Source: an uncultured Sphingobacteriaceae bacterium
Lineage (GTDB): Bacteria; Bacteroidota; Bacteroidia; Sphingobacteriales; Sphingobacteriaceae
Assembly: GCA_946887045.1 (NCBI GenBank)
Contig: CAMPKC010000039.1
Span: 1 to 43,258 of the forward strand
Direction of reading: 5' to 3'
Length of the DNA stretch: 43,258 nucleotides
The position numbers were made by a program, and so were the translations under genes. The notes below the pieces were generated by a model. It did no database searches. It had not been told where the DNA came from and saw nothing but the letters and a program-made list of their open reading frames with translations. This document shows, in pieces, positions 32,503 through 39,910 of the stretch; the first letter of the stretch is position 1; each line of letters starts with the position of its first letter.

Positions 32503-33251
32503 TGGAACAAACAGTAGAACAGAAGCTTAAGGCTTTATACGCACTGCAAAACATACATACGAAGGTTGACAAAATCAAGCAGGTACGTGGTGATCTTCCT
32601 ATGGAAGTATCAGATTTAGAAGATGATGTTGCTGGTCTTGAAACCCGTATTCAAAAAATAAAAGGCGAATTGGACGATTACGAAGATTCAATTGTTACCC
32701 GCAAAAACATGATCAGGGATGCTCTTGCTGCTGTAAAAAAGTACGAGGCCCAGTTAAATGAGGTTAAGAACAACCGTGAATATGACGCTATTTCTAAGGA
32801 AATAGAAATACAGGGACTTGAAGTGCAGGTTTGCGAAAAGAAAATTAAGGAACTTGGTTTCGACATCACTAACAAAACTCAGGTTTACGAAAGTGCGGTA
32901 GCAGATCTCGAAAGCCGTCGCAAGGATTTAGAGATTAAAAAAGCGGAACTTGAGAATATTACCGCTGAAACTCAGAAAGAAGAGGATGAGTTATCTCAAA
33001 AAGCAAAAGAAGCCGAGCAATTTATTGATGAGCGTTTATTAACAGCTTATAATCGCCTTCGTAATAACTCTAAAAATGGCTTGGCAGTAGTTACAATCCA
33101 GCGTGATTCTTGCTCAGGATGTTATAACCAAATACCTCCTCAGCGCCAACTTGATATTCGTCAGCACAAAAAAGTTATCGTTTGCGAGCATTGCGGCCGT
33201 ATTTTGGTTGATGAGGCCTTAGCAGGTGAGAAAATTGAAGAAGCTATCTAA
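32502..33251 (+). CDS. Zinc-ribbon coiled-coil protein (C4-type)
   Basis: A 249-residue protein: a long antiparallel coiled coil (about 5-180) followed by a C4 zinc ribbon with Cys204, Cys207, Cys228 and Cys231 (CSGCYNQIPPQ, CEHCGRIL). It belongs to the family once called putative zinc ribbon protein and found beside Nif3 in many bacteria. That conserved pairing suggests a shared function. A nucleic acid-binding role is plausible because of the ribbon. Confidence 0.88.
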   Translation: MEQTVEQKLKALYALQNIHTKVDKIKQVRGDLPMEVSDLEDDVAGLETRIQKIKGELDDYEDSIVTRKNMIRDALAAVKKYEAQLNEVKNNREYDAISKEIEIQGLEVQVCEKKIKELGFDITNKTQVYESAVADLESRRKDLEIKKAELENITAETQKEEDELSQKAKEAEQFIDERLLTAYNRLRNNSKNGLAVVTIQRDSCSGCYNQIPPQRQLDIRQHKKVIVCEHCGRILVDEALAGEKIEEAI

Positions 33252-33270
33252 TCGGGATTTCAAAAATTAG

Positions 33271-33299
33271 AAGCGGCTTATTATCAGGCCGCTTTTTTT
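33271..33299 (+). terminator. Intrinsic terminator of the seven-gene plus-strand cluster
   Basis: AAGCGGC (33271-33277) and GCCGCTT (33288-33294) form a seven-base-pair stem with a ten-base loop, then a T-run. It lies between the zinc-ribbon gene and the convergent cyclo-ligase gene. Confidence 0.85.
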
Positions 33300-33304
33300 A
33301 TGCG

Positions 33305-33886
33305 TTAGATTGCGGAGTTAAACTTCCAGATTTTTCGCGGAGTAACACAAAAATCTAACGGGATGTCATGTTCACTAATCTCCGGAAGTAATTCTTCTGG
33401 TTCAAAGTAGCAGGTGCCTGCTTTTAGTACATCTGGCCTGCAATCAGCCAGAAATCTGTCGTAAAATCCTTTTCCGTATCCAATTCGGTTTCCTTTCTTA
33501 TCAAATGCGAGTAAGGGTACAACAACCATGTCTATGAGTTTGGAATCAATTTCCTTGCCGTGTTCTGGCTCGGTAATACCCCATTGGTTCATGGAAAGAG
33601 GGGTGCCTGTTTCCCAGAGAATATTTGTAAGGCTATGATCTTCAGTATTACTTTTTGGAAGGACGAATTTAAGTCGAGGGTATCTTTTTTGAAGGTGTTC
33701 TTTTAGTAAGAGGCTATTAAATTCGTGTTTTCCGGTGATAGGATAGTAAATGTGAATAATCTCAAGATTATCAAGTGAAATATCTTCAAAAATCCGTACG
33801 ATAGCCATGCTCAGGTTCTCCTGTTCATCAGGAAGAAGTTCCTTGCGCTTTTCTATATAGATTGACCGCAGTTCTTTTTTGTTCAC
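33305..33886 (-). CDS. 5-formyltetrahydrofolate cyclo-ligase
   Basis: A 193-residue enzyme that uses ATP to convert 5-formyl-THF to 5,10-methenyl-THF. The N-terminal LRSIYIEKRKELL helix with substrate-contacting basic residues, the Tyr-Pro-Ile block, VPLLAFDKKGNRIGYGKGFYDRFL (the metal and phosphate-binding loop, GYGKGFYD) and the C-terminal PEISEHDIPLDFCVT are typical of the family (ygfA/fau). The length is normal. It is downstream of efp on the same strand, separated by a strong hairpin. Confidence 0.93.
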   Translation of the reverse strand: MNKKELRSIYIEKRKELLPDEQENLSMAIVRIFEDISLDNLEIIHIYYPITGKHEFNSLLLKEHLQKRYPRLKFVLPKSNTEDHSLTNILWETGTPLSMNQWGITEPEHGKEIDSKLIDMVVVPLLAFDKKGNRIGYGKGFYDRFLADCRPDVLKAGTCYFEPEELLPEISEHDIPLDFCVTPRKIWKFNSAI

Positions 33887-33942
33887 TCAGCAAAGTTAAG
33901 GTAAAATGTTCACCCGGATGAAGGCAATCATGTCTGGGATGA

Positions 33943-33981
33943 TCAGAAAGCGATCTCAAAATTCTTTTGATCGCTTTCTGA
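33943..33981 (-). terminator. Hairpin between efp and the cyclo-ligase gene
   Basis: TCAGAAAGCGATC (33943-33955) pairs perfectly with GATCGCTTTCTGA (33969-33981), a 13-bp stem with a 13-base loop. On the minus strand there is no T-run after it. It is the probable 3' end of the efp transcript. Confidence 0.65.
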
Positions 33982-33999
33982 GGATGTGTTTTGAGGGCT

Positions 34000-34560
34000 T
34001 TATTTTACCCGCTCAATATATTCTCCTGTGCGAGTGTCAATTTTAATTTTATCGCCCAGATTGATAAACATTGGCACTTTTATTTCAACTCCGGTCTCAA
34101 CCGTTGCACTCTTGAGCGCATTCGTCGAGGTGTCGCCTTTTACAGCAGGTTCGGTGTACGTAACTTCCAACTCAACACTGGTTGGTGCCTGAGCTATAAT
34201 GGGTTCATCGCTCTCAAAAGCGATGATAACATTCATTCCATCTTTTAAAAATCGCGCAGAATCACCAAATAAGAATTTAGGGATGTTGAATTGTTCGTAA
34301 GTGCTGTTATCCATTACTACGAAAAAATCACCCTCATCATATAGGTACTGATAGTCGTTGGTTTCTACTCTGCATATTTCAACTTCCTCATCTGTACGGA
34401 AGCGATATTCAACTAGTTTACCGGTTTTAACGTTTCGCATGCGGGCCTGGTAAAAGGCACGTAAATTTCCGGGTGTTCGGTGTAAAAACTCTTCAACCGT
34501 TACCAGTTCGCCATTAAATCTTAGAACGTTTCCGCTTTTAACATCTGAAGCTTTTGCCAT
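34000..34560 (-). CDS. efp: Translation elongation factor P (atypical loop)
   Basis: EF-P relieves ribosome stalling at polyproline. This copy has 186 residues in three beta-barrel domains (KOW-like N-terminus, two OB folds). FLHRTPGNLRAFYQAR is the loop that enters the peptidyl-transferase centre. The usual P-G-K/R-G is here P-G-Asn32-Leu33-Arg34, so the modified residue is replaced by Asn. The rest, including the C-terminal GDKIKIDTRTGEYIERVK, is normal. A frame to TTG at 34581 exists, but the promoter box at 34579-34586 overlaps it, so the ATG at 34560 (MAKASDVKSGNVLRF) is right. Confidence 0.94.
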   Translation of the reverse strand: MAKASDVKSGNVLRFNGELVTVEEFLHRTPGNLRAFYQARMRNVKTGKLVEYRFRTDEEVEICRVETNDYQYLYDEGDFFVVMDNSTYEQFNIPKFLFGDSARFLKDGMNVIIAFESDEPIIAQAPTSVELEVTYTEPAVKGDTSTNALKSATVETGVEIKVPMFINLGDKIKIDTRTGEYIERVK

Positions 34561-34578
34561 AAAAATTTGATTGGGTCC

Positions 34579-34586
34579 CAAAGATA
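34579..34586 (-). promoter_or_regulatory. -7 box for efp (TATCTTTG)
   Basis: The minus strand reads TATCTTTG, fully matching TAnnTTTG, 18 bases before the efp ATG. It suggests efp has its own promoter downstream of the ABC gene and rules out the TTG at 34581 as the start. No well-spaced -33 TTTG was found. Confidence 0.55.
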
Positions 34587-34632
34587 AGGGAATTTACAAA
34601 TGGTAAAAAGGCTAAATTTAGATTTAGAAATC

Positions 34633-35250
34633 TTATTTATAATCTGAAATCCTGATTTGATGCTGGCAAAAGGAATATTCGAATTCCTGATTGGAACATA
34701 CAATTACAGTTCTACCGGGGGTATATGTTTTTATTAAATCAAGATACCAGGATATTGCTTCGGCATCGAGGTTTGAAGCTGGTTCATCGAGCAATAACAG
34801 CGGGGTGTTAGAGCAAATGGCAAGGGCTAATTTCGTCCTTTGCTTCATTCCTGATGAAAAATACTTAAGCGCTTTGCTCTTAGCTTTTTGAAGTTCAAGT
34901 ATTTCTAAAATGGTTTTTTTATCCAGACCTGGTAGGTAGGATTTGAACTTGAAATGAAAGTCGATCATTTCAGACAGGGTAAATTCTTCAATTAATTCCA
35001 GGTACGGAGCAGCAATGCTTAAAGAATGGTAAACCTCATCCGGATCGCAAGGTTTACCATTCAAAAATATATCTATAGTTCCTTCGGATGGCGTGAGGCT
35101 GCCAGCAATTAGCTGGAGCAAAGTAGATTTACCTGATCCATTTCGGCCTAGTATGGCATAGGAACTCCCCTTTAAAAAAGAATAATTTACATTTCTGAAT
35201 ATCCAATCCCGGTTAAACCGACGTCCGATATTTTCTAGTGTAATTTCCAT
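34633..35250 (-). CDS. Orphan ABC transporter ATP-binding protein
   Basis: A 205-residue ABC ATPase with Walker A GRNGSGKST (35-43), signature YFSSGMKQRTKLALA (about 136-150) and Walker B LLLLDEPASNLD with the D-loop. The H-loop His is replaced by Asn187 (VIVCSNQEFEY), and the protein is short, ending soon after. No permease gene is nearby. It follows lpxA by 12 bases, so it is probably in the lpxD-lpxC/fabZ-lpxA operon and may act with an unlinked membrane partner in envelope traffic. The substrate is unknown. Confidence 0.85.
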   Translation of the reverse strand: MEITLENIGRRFNRDWIFRNVNYSFLKGSSYAILGRNGSGKSTLLQLIAGSLTPSEGTIDIFLNGKPCDPDEVYHSLSIAAPYLELIEEFTLSEMIDFHFKFKSYLPGLDKKTILEILELQKAKSKALKYFSSGMKQRTKLALAICSNTPLLLLDEPASNLDAEAISWYLDLIKTYTPGRTVIVCSNQEFEYSFCQHQIRISDYK

Positions 35251-35262
35251 ATGCCCGGCTTA

Positions 35263-36045
35263 TTAGGCGCCGGTGAAGCCTCTCATGATTCCGCGGTTAG
35301 AATTTCTGATAAAATCAAGAATTTCGTCGCGAATTTCTGTCGGCTGTTTTTCTGCTTCTATCACATCCAGCGCAGCACTCACATTGTAATTTTTTACAAA
35401 CAATGTGCGATAAATGTCCTGTATTTCATTGATATCGTCAGAGCTATAACCTCTTCTGCGAAGCCCGACCGAATTTATCCCAACATAGGAAAGTGGCTCC
35501 CGCGCTGCCTTTACATAAGGAGGCACATCTTTACGAACCAAAGATCCACCAGTAACGAAGGCATGTGAGCCAACATTGCAAAATTGATGAATGGCAACCA
35601 TTCCCGCTAATACTACATAATCGCCCACCGTTATATGTCCGGCCAGGGTGGTATTATTAGAGAATATGCAATAGTTACCTACTTCACAATCGTGCGCAAT
35701 ATGGCAGTAAGCCATTATCAGACAGTTGTTTCCTATTTTTGTTTTCCAGCGGTCTTTAGTTCCGCGGTTTATTGTTACGCATTCGCGGATGGTGGTATTG
35801 TCGCCGATTTCGACTGTGGTATCCTCGCCATTATATTTTAAATCCTGTGGTGCTCCGGAAATTACAGCACCAGGATAAATACGGCAATTTTTGCCGATTC
35901 TAGCGCCATCCATAATAGTAACATTGGGACCTATCCAGGTGCCTTCTCCTATTTCGACGTTTTTATGGATGGTAACAAAGGGTTCAATAACCACATTGTC
36001 GGCAATTTTTGCCTGTGGGTGTATATATGCTAGAGGTTGAATCAT
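35263..36045 (-). CDS. lpxA: UDP-N-acetylglucosamine acyltransferase LpxA
   Basis: First enzyme of lipid A synthesis, O-acylating UDP-GlcNAc. The 260-residue protein is a left-handed parallel beta-helix of hexapeptide repeats (IGEGTWIGPNVTI, IGKNCRIYPGAVI). AYCHIAHDCEVG holds the catalytic His. FVTGGSLVRKDVPPYVKA and the C-terminal helical domain match LpxA. The frame runs upstream into the lpxC/fabZ gene, but the start is the ATG at 36045, which shares its A with the upstream TAA. The chain is translationally coupled. Confidence 0.95.
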   Translation of the reverse strand: MIQPLAYIHPQAKIADNVVIEPFVTIHKNVEIGEGTWIGPNVTIMDGARIGKNCRIYPGAVISGAPQDLKYNGEDTTVEIGDNTTIRECVTINRGTKDRWKTKIGNNCLIMAYCHIAHDCEVGNYCIFSNNTTLAGHITVGDYVVLAGMVAIHQFCNVGSHAFVTGGSLVRKDVPPYVKAAREPLSYVGINSVGLRRRGYSSDDINEIQDIYRTLFVKNYNVSAALDVIEAEKQPTEIRDEILDFIRNSNRGIMRGFTGA

Positions 36046-37451
36046 TAGATTTCTTCGGTTGGTCTTCTTACAATTTGCGCCATTAATTCTGCTTCCACAA
36101 CTATTCTGTCTCCTACTAATCCAATTCCCTTCATTTGTGCTATTCCTCGTCGTATCGGAGCGAGCAAATCGCATTGGAATATTAACGTATCGCCAGGTAC
36201 AACCTTATCTTTAAAACGAGCGTTTTCTATCTTAAGAAATAATGTAATCCAGTTTTCAGGATCAGGAACGGTATTTAACACTAAAATACCTCCGGTTTGA
36301 GCCATTGCTTCGATTTGCAATACCCCCGGAAATAATGGAGAGCCCGGAAAATGACCTTTGAAGAATTCTTCGTTCATTGTAATGTTTTTTAAACCCACTA
36401 CATGACTTTTAGTTAATTCCAGGATTTTGTCGATCATTAAGAACGGCTGCCTATGCGGCAGGATATTCATGATCTGAACAGTATCGTACACAGGAGTCGC
36501 ATTCGGATCGTATAGTTTAACTTTCTTTTTGCTGCGCTCCTTTTTTATTTGTGCTTTTATTTTTTTAGCGAACGCTACATTTGCTGCATGGCCGGGTCTG
36601 GCAGCCATTATGTGACCTTTCAGAGGTACTCCCACCAGGGCTAAATCACCAATCATATCTAACAGTTTATGACGGGCGGGTTCGTTCTGATGACGGAGTT
36701 CAATGTTATTTAAGATTCCCTCTTTGGCTACATCAATATCTTTTTTCTTGAATAATACTCCAAGTTTCTTAAGTTCTTCCTTGCTAACTTCTTTATCTAC
36801 AACCACAATTGCATTATTTAAATCACCCCCTTTTATTAAGTCGTGATCTAAAAGCATTTCAAGTTCATGCAGGAAACAGAATGTGCGGCTGGATGCGATT
36901 TCTCTTTTAAACTCTGAAATGGTTGTAATTGCGGCATGCTGGCTGCCCAAAACAGGCGAGTTGTAATCGATCATACAGGTAAAGCGATAGTCATCTAATG
37001 GCATTGCCACCATTTCGACTTTTCTGTCGGCTTCTGTATAATGAATGTTATGAGGAATGTGATAATACTCTCTTTCTGCCTCTTGTTCCTCAAAATCGGC
37101 AGCTTCTAATGCTTCGATGAACTTCAGGGAACTGCCATCCATTATCGGAGTTTCAGGCCCGTCAAGTTCAATTAATACGTTATCTACTTCAAGTCCAACC
37201 AGGGCCGCTAAAACGTGTTCAACAGTATTAACGCTGGCACCATTTTGCGAGAGGTTGGTTCCGCGTGATGTGTCGGTAACATTATCCACATCGGCCTCAA
37301 CAATAGGCTGACCCTCGATGTCAATACGTTTAAATTTATAACCATGATTTTCCGGCGCTGGTTTAAACGTCATGGTCACTGCCTGACCTGTGTGTAATCC
37401 GGTTCCGGAAATTGTAATTTCAGTCTTGATCGTCCGTTGTTTGATCGTCAT
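36045..37451 (-). CDS. lpxC/fabZ: Bifunctional LpxC deacetylase / FabZ dehydratase
   Basis: A 468-residue fusion typical of Bacteroidota. Residues 1 to about 305 are LpxC, the zinc deacetylase committing UDP-acyl-GlcNAc to lipid A: GTGLHTGQ, NTVEHVLAAL with zinc ligand His79, and a later RHKLLDMIGDLALVG with the second His and Asp, followed by GHIMAARPGHAANVAF. The remainder is FabZ, the (3R)-hydroxyacyl-ACP dehydratase: ILPHRQPFLMIDKI with the catalytic His and FPGVLQIEAMAQTGG with the catalytic Glu. A Lys-rich linker (AKKIKAQIKKERSKKKVK) joins them. It starts 16 bases after lpxD. Confidence 0.96.
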   Translation of the reverse strand: MTIKQRTIKTEITISGTGLHTGQAVTMTFKPAPENHGYKFKRIDIEGQPIVEADVDNVTDTSRGTNLSQNGASVNTVEHVLAALVGLEVDNVLIELDGPETPIMDGSSLKFIEALEAADFEEQEAEREYYHIPHNIHYTEADRKVEMVAMPLDDYRFTCMIDYNSPVLGSQHAAITTISEFKREIASSRTFCFLHELEMLLDHDLIKGGDLNNAIVVVDKEVSKEELKKLGVLFKKKDIDVAKEGILNNIELRHQNEPARHKLLDMIGDLALVGVPLKGHIMAARPGHAANVAFAKKIKAQIKKERSKKKVKLYDPNATPVYDTVQIMNILPHRQPFLMIDKILELTKSHVVGLKNITMNEEFFKGHFPGSPLFPGVLQIEAMAQTGGILVLNTVPDPENWITLFLKIENARFKDKVVPGDTLIFQCDLLAPIRRGIAQMKGIGLVGDRIVVEAELMAQIVRRPTEEI

Positions 37452-37467
37452 TTTCTAATAATAGCGA

Positions 37468-38505
37468 TTAATGATTGTTTTTTTCCTGAAGCTTGCGTTC
37501 CAGTTCTTCTATCCTGCGTTCTAAATCCGGCAAACGGTTAAGTACTACCTGGGCTCTCATGTGCTGATTATATGTGGTTGCAGGTGCTCCTGCCCATTTT
37601 TTTCCTTCGTCTTCTATCGAGCGGCTTATACCTGATTTGGCTTGTATTTGAGTGCCTTTAGCTAATGTGATGTGACCCACAATGCCCACCTGCCCGCCGA
37701 TAACACAGTTTTCGGCTATTTTTGTACTTCCTGATACGCCTGTCTGAGATGCAATTACTGTGTTTGCGCCAATTTCGACATTATGTGCCAGCTGTATTAA
37801 ATTATCAAGTTTTACCCCTTTTCTTATAATCGTCGAACCCATTGTGGCTCTGTCTATGGAAGTATTAGATCCAACTTCAACTCCGTCTTCGATAATCACA
37901 TTGCCAATCTGGCTCACTTTTGAATATGTGCCATCTGCCTGAGGTGCAAATCCAAACCCGTCGCTTCCAATAACTGTACTTGAATGTACCACGACGTCAT
38001 TGCCGATTACACAGTCGTAATAAATTTTTACTCCCGGAAAAAATGTGGAGTTGTTGCCAATAACAACGTTGTCTCCGATATAAACCTGCGGATATATTTT
38101 GCTGTTGTCGCCTATTATCGCATTGGCGCCAATATATGCGAATGCTCCGATGTATACATCCTTACCAATGGTGGCGCTTGGATGAATGAAAGAAGGATCT
38201 TCGATGCCGGTTTTATCGCGTTTAAGCGTATTGTATTGTTCTAAGAGTATTGAAAATGCGCTGTATGCATCTTTAACCCGAATTAAAGTACTGGAATACG
38301 AAGACGCGGGCACAAAGTCGGCGTTAACAATAACAATGGACGCCTGAGTTTGATATAAATATGGTTCGTATTTTTTGTTAGCCAAAAAGGAAAGGCAGCC
38401 TTCAGTAGCTTCCTCTATTTTCGCTAGTCGATCTACTGTAACGTCCGGATTTCCATCCACTGTACCATTAAGTAAAATTCCGATCTGTTGGGCAGTAAAT
38501 TGCAT
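37468..38505 (-). CDS. lpxD: UDP-3-O-acylglucosamine N-acyltransferase LpxD
   Basis: Third acyl step of lipid A synthesis. The 345-residue protein has the short N-terminal uridine-binding domain (LLNGTVDGNPDVTVDRLAKIEEA, then LSFLANKKYEPYLYQT), hexapeptide repeats forming the beta-helix, the active-site block LIQLAHNVEIGANTVI with its His, and the C-terminal helix ERRIEELERKLQEK. It heads the operon, with a textbook promoter 38511-38541 that should yield a leaderless mRNA. Confidence 0.95.
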   Translation of the reverse strand: MQFTAQQIGILLNGTVDGNPDVTVDRLAKIEEATEGCLSFLANKKYEPYLYQTQASIVIVNADFVPASSYSSTLIRVKDAYSAFSILLEQYNTLKRDKTGIEDPSFIHPSATIGKDVYIGAFAYIGANAIIGDNSKIYPQVYIGDNVVIGNNSTFFPGVKIYYDCVIGNDVVVHSSTVIGSDGFGFAPQADGTYSKVSQIGNVIIEDGVEVGSNTSIDRATMGSTIIRKGVKLDNLIQLAHNVEIGANTVIASQTGVSGSTKIAENCVIGGQVGIVGHITLAKGTQIQAKSGISRSIEDEGKKWAGAPATTYNQHMRAQVVLNRLPDLERRIEELERKLQEKNNH

Positions 38506-38510
38506 CGCCG

Positions 38511-38541
38511 CAAATTTAGGTGTTATTAGTATATGAACAAA
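38511..38541 (-). promoter_or_regulatory. Promoter of the lpxD operon, probably leaderless
   Basis: On the minus strand TTTG (38541-38538), a 19-base spacer and TAAATTTG (38518-38511) match the Bacteroidota consensus exactly. Only five bases separate the -7 box from the ATG at 38505. The sequence after the box, TTTGCGGCGATG, is nearly the same as TTTGCGGCCATG at the O-methyltransferase promoter. Confidence 0.8.
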
Positions 38542-38576
38542 TTTTGAAGGAATTACTTCAAAAAACTATCAGACTT

Positions 38577-39815
38577 TTACCTTTCTGTGTGTTTTAAGTC
38601 TTTAATATAACAAAGAATGTGTTTCTCAACGGTTTTTGAAAGCGCTTCCAGATTCGAATTATCGGATGCCTGTGTGATATCTTTTACAGACCCGTCTTTC
38701 ATCAGGATGTTTATGTTCTCTGCTCCAACCCGGTAAGCATTGTTTTTTATAGTGTCAGTAAAAACAAAATACGAAACCTCGTCTTTAGTTATCGGATATT
38801 TGTTTAAAACGTTATCCGCCAAGGCGCTAATAAGGTCGGGGTCGGCGGCTTCGTCACTTATCTCAACCTGGTACAGATTTCTGCTTAACAAATTCTTACA
38901 TAAAGTGGAAAGAATGAAGTCAGTATCAGATGCCCAAACCTTAACCGAGGTAAAGATATCATAATCATCCAGTAGCGTAAAACATTCCAAATTTTGTGGA
39001 TTGTCTTTAAAATCAGCTTTGCTAATGGAGTTATTCAGGAAATATGAAAAGTTAGGTGTGGCGAAAAGTTTTTTTCCATTGCTTGCCAGGTGTTTAGCTC
39101 TGTCCAGGATTTTTACCAGCATTTGTTCTGCCGAAACTACTGTTTTATGTAAGTACACCTGCCAGTACATCAGCCTTCTGGCGATTAAAAATTTCTCAAC
39201 AGAATAAATTCCCTTTATTTCTATAGCTAATTGACCATTGGCTATATCCAGCATTTTGATGATTCTGTCGAAGCCAATAATTCCTTCGGAAACACCGGTA
39301 AAAAAGCTATCCCGATTAAGGTAGTCGAGTCTGTCAATATCCATCTGACCCGATACCAATTGATGGAGAAAGGTTTTATGATATCTGTTATTGAATATTT
39401 CCAGCGCAAGCTCCAGCCTATTGCCGAATTCACGGTTTAGATTATCCATTAGTAAAGAAGAGATATGCTCATGGGATATCCCTTCAACAATGGTATGTTC
39501 TAAAGCGTGGGAATACGGTCCGTGACCAATGTCATGCAGCAGGATCGCTATCGTTACCGCTTCTTCTTCCGCCGGGGTTATAATGTGACCTTTCGTTTTT
39601 AAGGTTTCGATTGCCATTCCCATCAGGTGCATGGCTCCTAAAGCATGATGAAATCTGGTGTGCAGGGCACCCGGGTATACCAGGTGGGTCATCCCTAGTT
39701 GCTTAATATGTCGGAGGCGTTGAAAATATTGGTGGGCAATTAAGTCGAATATTAGTTCGGATGGAACGGTAATAAAGCCGTAAACCGGATCGTTAATTAT
39801 TTTTTTCTTATTCAA
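38577..39815 (-). CDS. HD-domain phosphohydrolase (dNTPase-like)
   Basis: A 412-residue HD-superfamily protein resembling dGTPase/SAMHD1-type enzymes. The metal site is RFHHALGAMH (His56 or 57), LLHDIGHGPYSHALEH (His94-Asp95), and QMDIDRLDYLNRDS. YGFITVPSELIFDLIAHQYFQRLRHIKQLG before it is the usual family start. There is no ATG in frame before residue 42. The TTG at 39815 gives MNKKKIINDPVYGF and is taken as the start. Its substrate is not predictable here: dNTPs or other nucleotides. It is divergent from porX. Confidence 0.87.
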   Translation of the reverse strand: MNKKKIINDPVYGFITVPSELIFDLIAHQYFQRLRHIKQLGMTHLVYPGALHTRFHHALGAMHLMGMAIETLKTKGHIITPAEEEAVTIAILLHDIGHGPYSHALEHTIVEGISHEHISSLLMDNLNREFGNRLELALEIFNNRYHKTFLHQLVSGQMDIDRLDYLNRDSFFTGVSEGIIGFDRIIKMLDIANGQLAIEIKGIYSVEKFLIARRLMYWQVYLHKTVVSAEQMLVKILDRAKHLASNGKKLFATPNFSYFLNNSISKADFKDNPQNLECFTLLDDYDIFTSVKVWASDTDFILSTLCKNLLSRNLYQVEISDEAADPDLISALADNVLNKYPITKDEVSYFVFTDTIKNNAYRVGAENINILMKDGSVKDITQASDNSNLEALSKTVEKHILCYIKDLKHTER

Positions 39816-39910
39816 AATATTGGGTTGTTTGCAAAAATTGTTAATTTATCTGATACAAAAAACTACTTTTAGTGTTATACCTTGGCTGAGAGATAAATAT
39901 TAGCTTACAC

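Noticed and set aside
34579..34581. TTG at 34581 as the efp start
   Set aside because: It overlaps the likely -7 box, so it would lie upstream of the transcription start; the ATG at 34560 gives the normal EF-P N-terminus.
36046..36174. 43-residue upstream extension of LpxA
   Set aside because: It is the frame of lpxC/fabZ read out of phase, Arg/Asn-rich, and the ATG at 36045 matches the family start and shares one base with the upstream stop.
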